64,000 nt of DNA from Bradyrhizobium manausense (GTDB lineage Bacteria; Pseudomonadota; Alphaproteobacteria; Rhizobiales; Xanthobacteraceae). The notes beneath the pieces are model-generated. The model did not search any database. It was not told where the DNA came from and saw only the letters and a list, made by a program, of their open reading frames with translations. This document shows positions 59,373 through 64,000 of the stretch, piece by piece. The stretch is taken from NCBI RefSeq assembly GCF_018131105.1, contig NZ_JAFCJI010000002.1, forward strand, positions 992,001 to 1,056,000, written 5' to 3'. Each line of letters begins with the position of its first letter. The stretch's first letter is position 1. A program made the position numbers and the translations under genes.

Positions 59373-59987
59373 TTGGTCATCGCGAAAGGCACGTCTGATG
59401 CGGTCGAGAATGCGCCCCGGCGCGGCCGGCCGCGCTCGATCGAGACCACCAACGCCATCCTCGAAAGCGCCTACACCCTGATGGCCACGACCGGCCTGGC
59501 CGCATCCACGATCGATGCCGTCGCGCGCCATTCCAATGTCTCCAAGATGACGATCTACAAATGGTGGCCGTCACGGGAAGCGCTGCTGATCGACGCCTTT
59601 CTTCATCACGCCGCCCAGATGCTGCCGCTGCCGCCGGTGAGCACAGGGACGCCCGCGGTGCGCGCGCGCCGCCACGCCGCGTCCTATGCCGAAGCCCTGC
59701 AAGGCGAGTTCGGCAAGGTGCAGCTTGCCGTCATCTCCGAATGCATTTCCAAAACCGGCTCGGCGGAGCTGTTCTACGCCCGCTATCTCCAGTTCCGCCG
59801 CGACGCGCTGGTCGAGATGATCGCGACCGGGCAGCGCGACGGCAGCATTTTGGCCGAAGCGCCGGCGGCGGATCTCTACGACGCGATCTATGGCAGCCTG
59901 TTCTACCGCTACATCTTCGGGATCGCGCCGATTACGCCGGCCTATGCGCGCTCTCTGGTCGATCTGGTGTTGCAGCCGAAAGGCTAG
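59373..59987 (+). CDS. TetR/AcrR-family transcriptional regulator
   Basis: A 204-residue repressor-type protein. The N-terminal helix-turn-helix reads GRPRSIETTNAILESAYTLMATTGLAASTIDAVARHSNVSKMTIYKWWPSREALLIDAF (residues about 18-70), and the C-terminal ligand-binding part follows. It starts at TTG 59373 with AAGGAG six bases upstream. The effector is unknown; its target may be opgC, RidA or itself. It is unrelated by position to the RND pump at 5-9 kb. Confidence 0.9.
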   Translation: MVIAKGTSDAVENAPRRGRPRSIETTNAILESAYTLMATTGLAASTIDAVARHSNVSKMTIYKWWPSREALLIDAFLHHAAQMLPLPPVSTGTPAVRARRHAASYAEALQGEFGKVQLAVISECISKTGSAELFYARYLQFRRDALVEMIATGQRDGSILAEAPAADLYDAIYGSLFYRYIFGIAPITPAYARSLVDLVLQPKG

Positions 59988-60045
59988 ACCCGGCGCCGGA
60001 TGCGACAAATCTCACCCCCATTTCGACAGGAGCATCGTTTTCGTC

Positions 60046-60405
60046 ATGATCAAGCGCATCTTGCCATACGAAGGATTACTCCACGAAGTGGTGGAGCATT
60101 CAGGCGTGCTTTACATCGGCGGAATCGTCCCCGAGGACACGAACCTCGACATGTCGGGCCAGGCAAAGGATGTGCTTGGCCAGTTGTCGCGTCTGTTGGA
60201 GGCACTCGGATCCGATAAAGCCAACGTGTTGCAGGTCACCATCTTCATGACTGACCTCGGCGAGAAGGCTGCATTCAACGCCGCCTGGAAAGCGCACTTT
60301 GCAGAAGCTCATTTGCCGGCGCGCGCCGCCGTCGGCGTGGCCGATCTCGGCCCGGGCGTCAAACTCGAGATGACCGCCATCGCGGCGCGCGTGGGTTCGA
60401 GCTGA
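60046..60405 (+). CDS. RidA-family enamine/imine deaminase-like protein
   Basis: A 119-residue protein of the RidA (YjgF/YER057c) family, which hydrolyses reactive enamines/imines. The substrate-binding arginine lies in LPARAAVGVADL, and the conserved Glu follows in KLEMTAIAA. Segments LYIGGIVPED and QAKDVLGQLSRLLEALG are typical. ATG 60046 gives the usual length. Confidence 0.92.
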   Translation: MIKRILPYEGLLHEVVEHSGVLYIGGIVPEDTNLDMSGQAKDVLGQLSRLLEALGSDKANVLQVTIFMTDLGEKAAFNAAWKAHFAEAHLPARAAVGVADLGPGVKLEMTAIAARVGSS

Positions 60406-60418
60406 ATCGCATGATCTA

Positions 60419-62110
60419 CTACCTGACCGGCTTGACCGGCTGCGACAGCTTTTCCGTGCGGTCACGTTCGGTCATGTCAACCACCGTTTCCATCGGCGCG
60501 GTCAGTTCGTAGACGTAGGAGACGTCGGTGAAGTAGCGCTTGGCGGTGCCGCCAAGGGCTTCGGGCGCGACGCGATCGAGCAGGATCAGGCCGAAATCCG
60601 AATCCGGGCGACGCGTCGCTTCGCTGGTGTTGAGCTCCTCCCAGCGGAAATGAAACACCGTCTCGGGCTCCTCGCCCGTCACCGTCCAATTCGCGGTGAT
60701 ATGCGGATGCTTGCCGACCAGCGACAGGCCCTCATCGGAATGCGAGGCGAGTTCGAAGAACAGCAGCGACAGGCTTTGCGCGGCGCGCGCGCTGACGGCG
60801 ATGTCCGGACCGCTGACCGCGATGCGATCGGCATGCGGAATGGCGCGCGCCTCGAACAGGCCCTTCAGCTTCACGCCCTGCCACTGGCTCTCGCTGAGCA
60901 GCGAGACCACGTTGGACATGGCGTGGATACGGCCGATCAAGAGCTCGCGCGCGACGTCGATATCCGAGCCGTGCCGCAGCGTGCGCGTCACGATCGACTG
61001 GATCACCGCAAGGATGTTCTTCACGCGATGGTTCAGCTCGTCGATCACGGCCGTCAGCCGCCGCTCGAAGCCGATCCGCACCTGGATTTCGCGGCTGAGC
61101 CTTAGATTATTGTAGGCGACGTAACCGAACAGGCCGCACACCATCGCGGTGATGGCAAAGCCGATCGCGGCCACGATGATTGCCGTCTGCTCGGCGCGCC
61201 GTGCCGAATTGGTCTTGGCATAATAACCGAGCTGCCAGTCGCGGCCGCCGAAGCTGATGGTGCGCGTCGCCGACGGGGCCGGCCCGTCCGGCGGCGTTAT
61301 GCGGGTGGAGACGACGCCCTGATCGTTGGCAACGAGCTCGCTGCCGTCCTTGCGTGGGTCCTTCAGTGCGACCGAGAACAACGACAGGTCGTCATTGGTC
61401 AGCATCAGCGAAGCCAGCTCGTAGGAAAATGTGATGAAGCCGACAGGTTCGGTCGCCCCCAGGGGAATGACGGGGGCGGCCACGATGACGCCGATCGGCC
61501 CTTTGCCGCTCAAGAGCGGTATCGGGTCGGAGGCCACCGACCGCTTTTCGACCCTGGCCCGGGTCAGCATCGCGCTGCGAACAGGATCCTGATCGTAGCT
61601 GCGACCCGGCAGCGTTTTGGTTTCGTCGCTGCGCGGCTCAAGGTCCATCAACACGTCGACCGGATGGGTCAGGCTTGCAGGGTCGATCGGCTTGTCGTTG
61701 GTGTCCCGAATCTGCGGCCTCGGGAAGCCGGCGGTCGCAATCGCGACCTGCGCCGCGGCGAGCTCGCTCGGCTGGAGCCGGGCGACCCAGCCGGCCACCA
61801 CGAAATCGGTCTTGAAGGCATAGATCGCCGAGCGCAGCGGCTCCAGCATGTTAGGCTTCAGCACCGATGGCGCGCGGAACAGGCCTGAGGCGACACGCGC
61901 AAGCAACTCACGCTCGGTCGACCTGTCCTGGACGAGGCTTGCATGGACGTCGATCGCGCGTGCCAGCGCAATCCGATCCAGCGCCAACTCCTGGTCATGG
62001 ACGCGATAGGCCGCAAGCCCGGAGAGCAAAGCTCCGAGCAGAGCGATGAAGCCGATGATGAAACCCAGCCGGACCACGCGATTACTCAGGCGAAGGCAGG
62101 AGGTCGGCAA
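60419..62110 (-). CDS. HWE-family sensor kinase with CHASE-like domain, ATP-site doubtful
   Basis: A 563-residue membrane sensor. A helix at about 14-34 is followed by a periplasmic CHASE-like domain (about 70-290) and a second helix (about 310-335). The DHp region carries ELNHRVKNILAVIQSIVTRTLR, with phosphoacceptor H361. The C-terminal ATPase region is unusual: where HWE/HisKA_2 kinases have E-L-(A/S)-x-N, this has FFELASHS (451-458), lacking the Mg-binding Asn, and the glycine-rich ATP-lid is poor. It may be catalytically dead or rely on a partner kinase. No response regulator gene is adjacent. Confidence 0.85.
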   Translation of the reverse strand: MPTSCLRLSNRVVRLGFIIGFIALLGALLSGLAAYRVHDQELALDRIALARAIDVHASLVQDRSTERELLARVASGLFRAPSVLKPNMLEPLRSAIYAFKTDFVVAGWVARLQPSELAAAQVAIATAGFPRPQIRDTNDKPIDPASLTHPVDVLMDLEPRSDETKTLPGRSYDQDPVRSAMLTRARVEKRSVASDPIPLLSGKGPIGVIVAAPVIPLGATEPVGFITFSYELASLMLTNDDLSLFSVALKDPRKDGSELVANDQGVVSTRITPPDGPAPSATRTISFGGRDWQLGYYAKTNSARRAEQTAIIVAAIGFAITAMVCGLFGYVAYNNLRLSREIQVRIGFERRLTAVIDELNHRVKNILAVIQSIVTRTLRHGSDIDVARELLIGRIHAMSNVVSLLSESQWQGVKLKGLFEARAIPHADRIAVSGPDIAVSARAAQSLSLLFFELASHSDEGLSLVGKHPHITANWTVTGEEPETVFHFRWEELNTSEATRRPDSDFGLILLDRVAPEALGGTAKRYFTDVSYVYELTAPMETVVDMTERDRTEKLSQPVKPVR

Positions 62111-62376
62111 TTAACACGGAGCATATGAACGCCGCTCGAACGGCCATGTGCCGAAACAGGGTGGAGCCCAGTGGCAGGGATAATGACGGAGGAGGCATCT
62201 GCACGCAACTCGGGTCGCCCAAAAAGCTTAATCCGCCCGGCCGATCGTCTGGCCGACAACGGCTTTGCCCGGGCACAGGAGGTAGATAATCGCCGTGTCC
62301 GAAATTTGTTCCGCTGAAGCGGATTTGCCTCAGAGGTTAACGGCGGGAAATGCCTGCGCCATGTCGCCGCGGCCCG

Positions 62377-63000
62377 TCAGCCCGCCCGTTTCAATCCCCC
62401 CTTGGTCTCGATGAAGCCGACGATGCGGTCGAGCCCCTCGCTCTTCTTCAGATTGGTCATCACGAAGGGGCGCTCGCCGCGCATGCGCCTGGCGTCGGTG
62501 TCCATCTTCTCGAGAGATGCACCGACATGAGGCGCGAGATCGATCTTGTTGATGACCAGAAGATCGGAGCGGGTGATGCCGGGGCCCCCCTTGGACGGAA
62601 TCTTGTCGCCCGCGGCGACATCGATCACGTAGATGGTGAGGTCGGCCAGCTCCGGCGAAAAAGTGGCCGCGAGATTATCGCCGCCTGATTCGATCAGCAC
62701 GAGATCGAGCCCGGGGAATTTGGCGCGCATGTCCGCAACGGCCGCGAGATTCATCGACGCGTCCTCGCGGATCGCGGTGTGCGGGCAGCCGCCGGTCTCA
62801 ACGCCGGCGATGCGGTCCGGCGTCAGCGAGCCGGAGCGCACCAGGAATTCCGCGTCCCATTTCGTGTAGATGTCGTTGGTGATCGCGGCGATGTCGTAGC
62901 GCTCGCGCATGGTCTTGCAGAGCAGGTCCATCAGCGCGGTCTTGCCCGATCCGACGGGGCCGCCGACGCCGACACGCAAGGGGCCGTGAGATTTCGACAT
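62377..63000 (-). CDS. ureG: Urease accessory GTPase UreG
   Basis: A 207-residue GTPase that with UreDFE delivers nickel to urease. The P-loop GVGGPVGSGKTALMDLL (about 10-25), AITNDIYTKWDAEFLVRSG, the CPH nickel-binding motif in ETGGCPHTAIREDASMN and VIDVAAGDKIPSKGGPGI are all present. ATG 63000 gives the family length. It is separated from ureF by a family B palindrome. Confidence 0.96.
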   Translation of the reverse strand: MSKSHGPLRVGVGGPVGSGKTALMDLLCKTMRERYDIAAITNDIYTKWDAEFLVRSGSLTPDRIAGVETGGCPHTAIREDASMNLAAVADMRAKFPGLDLVLIESGGDNLAATFSPELADLTIYVIDVAAGDKIPSKGGPGITRSDLLVINKIDLAPHVGASLEKMDTDARRMRGERPFVMTNLKKSEGLDRIVGFIETKGGLKRAG

Positions 63001-63015
63001 GGATATCTTCCTATC

Positions 63016-63137
63016 GTCGTCCTGGCGAAAGCCAGGACCCATTACCACAGCATTCCGTTGTTGCGGCAAGCCGGAGCCGCATCTCTGCATAACCACAAGC
63101 ATTTGGGGTTATGGGTCCTGGCTTTCGCCAGGACGAC
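63016..63137. repeat. Intergenic palindromic repeat, family B, copy 3, inside urease operon
   Basis: GTCGTCCTGGCGAAAGCCAGGACC and GGTCCTGGCTTTCGCCAGGACGAC form a near-perfect inverted pair (21-24 bases each arm). The spacer carries inner TAACCACAAGCATTTGGGGTTA. It lies between ureF and ureG, genes expected on one transcript. Confidence 0.9.
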
Positions 63138-63156
63138 GGCGGAGGATGCCACTCGC

Positions 63157-63879
63157 TCACGACCTGAACAGCCGCGTATATTGCGTCTCGTGCCGCAGGC
63201 TGGCGAGATCGGCGCGGAAGCTCGCGCTGCCGAGATCGTCCAGCGTCGCGTTCAGCGACCGATTGGCTGCTGTGGCGACGGCGGCCTCCAATTTCACCAG
63301 CACGCGCTGGCTGTCGGTCTGGCCAAGCGGAACGAGGCGGCTGGCCGCCGAGATCCAGTTCGAGACCAACGCATGCAGAAAAGCGTGCAGCGTCGATGCC
63401 AGCGGCACGCCGTGCAATGCGGCGACGACGCCGACGGCAACGGGATAGACCAGTGGCGTGCGGCATGCCGCGACCATGGCATCAAGGCCTTCGGCATCCC
63501 ACGCAGCGCGTGAGATGTCGATGAAGGCGCGGCCTTGCGAAGTGGTCTCGAGCTGTCGCTCGCGCGAGGGCACGAAGGCGGCAGCAAGCTCCGCGATGTC
63601 TGATAACGAGGCCCCGTCGCCCACCTCGGCAGCGCGATAGGCGTGGACCAAAAAGGTCGCATCACAAAATCCGGAGCCGTCACCGAGCATCGCGTCGAGC
63701 CAGTCGGCGAGCGTCACGATGTCGGTAATATCTCCGGCCTCGACCGCCCATTCGATGCCGCTGGAATAAGAGAAGCCGCCGACCGGAAACGCCGGCGACA
63801 ACCACGTCATCAGCCGATACAGCGCCGCCGCCTCGCGCTCGGCGAGATCGCCCGCACTGACAGGCTCATTTGTGGTCAT
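63157..63879 (-). CDS. ureF: Urease accessory protein UreF
   Basis: A roughly 240-residue urease maturation factor that bridges UreG and UreD. Family segments are LYRLMTWLSPAFPVGGFSYSSGIEWAVEAGDI, DATFLVHAYRAAEVGD, LETTSQGRAFIDISRAAW and PVAVGVVAALHGVPLASTLHAFLHALVSNWISAASRLVPLGQT. The ATG at 63879 (or 63885) overlaps the end of ureE. The frame is open upstream only because it runs antiphase through the His-rich ureE tail. Confidence 0.94.
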   Translation of the reverse strand: MTTNEPVSAGDLAEREAAALYRLMTWLSPAFPVGGFSYSSGIEWAVEAGDITDIVTLADWLDAMLGDGSGFCDATFLVHAYRAAEVGDGASLSDIAELAAAFVPSRERQLETTSQGRAFIDISRAAWDAEGLDAMVAACRTPLVYPVAVGVVAALHGVPLASTLHAFLHALVSNWISAASRLVPLGQTDSQRVLVKLEAAVATAANRSLNATLDDLGSASFRADLASLRHETQYTRLFRS

Positions 63880-64000
63880 GAGCATGCTTGTGGCCGTGGT
63901 GATGGTCGGGATGGTCGCAATGTTCGTCATGGTGATGGTGGTGATCATGCCCGTGGTCATGCGCGGCATGATCATGAGGATGGTCGTGGTCATGATGATC
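63866..64000 (-). CDS. ureE: 3' end of urease accessory protein UreE (His-rich tail; truncated by window edge)
   Basis: Read on the minus strand from the window edge, the frame encodes 44 residues then TGA at 63866-63868. The residues are extraordinarily His-rich (23 of 44), mostly alternating with Asp, including a run of five His after one Asp, and end KHAHDHK. This is the nickel-binding C-terminal tail of UreE. The N-terminal part lies outside. It overlaps the ureF start, so the two are coupled. Confidence 0.85.
   Translation of the reverse strand, partial: DHHDHDHPHDHAAHDHGHDHHHHHDEHCDHPDHHHGHKHAHDHK

Noticed and set aside
1..64000. CRISPR arrays, tRNA or rRNA genes, insertion sequences or prophage
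   Set aside because: No regularly spaced short repeats, no tRNA cloverleaf that I could recognise, no transposase or integrase. The dispersed palindromes are not regularly spaced.

Overview
The window is a GC-rich chromosomal segment from an alphaproteobacterium, most likely Bradyrhizobium or a close relative in the Nitrobacteraceae. The evidence is the protein families present (RcdA/DUF1465, DUF1192, DUF2849, DUF934, DUF2865, a DUF459 SGNH-like protein, a TfdA-alpha-like dioxygenase), sites matching the alphaproteobacterial EcfG general-stress promoter (GGAAC-N16/17-CGTT), one FixK/FNR-type box, and dispersed intergenic palindromes of the kind common in that group. I see no tRNA, rRNA, CRISPR array, insertion sequence or prophage. 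Most of it reads as stable core chromosome.

Layout. 0-5 kb: class II (partial) and class I fructose-bisphosphate aldolases, a ThiE-like protein, a Sel1-repeat secreted protein and a SuhB-type phosphatase, all on the plus strand. 5-9.4 kb: an RND efflux permease and its lipoprotein adaptor (minus). 9.6-11.5 kb: a cyclopropane-fatty-acid-synthase-like methyltransferase translationally coupled to a DUF1295 membrane protein. 11.6-14.5 kb: a MotA/ExbB-like and OmpA/MotB-like pair, a GNAT acetyltransferase and a small anchored protein. 14.5-19.2 kb: an ABC exporter, ribosomal protein L31, RcdA-like DUF1465, DUF1192 and a quinone oxidoreductase. 19.2-24.7 kb: two c-di-GMP proteins (GGDEF-EAL and GGDEF) around two small proteins. 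24.7-29.6 kb: GalU, an MltB-type transglycosylase, a DUF459 SGNH-like protein and CsbD. 29.6-32.2 kb: two divergent SDRs and a TfdA-like dioxygenase. 32.4-39.4 kb: YqgE, a DsbD-N-domain protein, a polysaccharide flippase, a TauE/SafE permease, 3-hydroxybutyrate dehydrogenase with a patatin, and a CAP lipoprotein.

39.5-51.1 kb holds a nearly complete assimilatory sulfate system. One minus-strand set runs cysG-DUF2849-cysI-DUF934-cysH-sbp-cysT-cysW-cysA and imports sulfate, makes siroheme and reduces APS to sulfide. The divergent cysD-cysNC pair activates sulfate to APS and PAPS. The CysH has the cysteine set of [4Fe-4S] APS reductases, so the PAPS made by the CysC domain may serve sulfation rather than reduction.

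51.5-53.7 kb is malate synthase G. 53.7-57.9 kb is an envelope and stress island. Four good EcfG-type promoters precede a 51-residue membrane protein, an L,D-transpeptidase/DUF2865 pair, an AI-2E-family permease, and a DUF883/membrane-protein pair; a fifth, weaker site precedes csbD at 29.6 kb. The island also holds a decayed chemotaxis-receptor fragment. 58.1-62.1 kb: OpgC-like acyltransferase, TetR regulator, RidA and an HWE-type kinase whose ATP-binding N-box looks defective. The window ends in a urease accessory set (ureG, ureF, and the histidine-rich end of ureE).

Intergenic palindromes of at least five families recur, mainly between convergent genes or inside operons. They are the main non-coding structure here.
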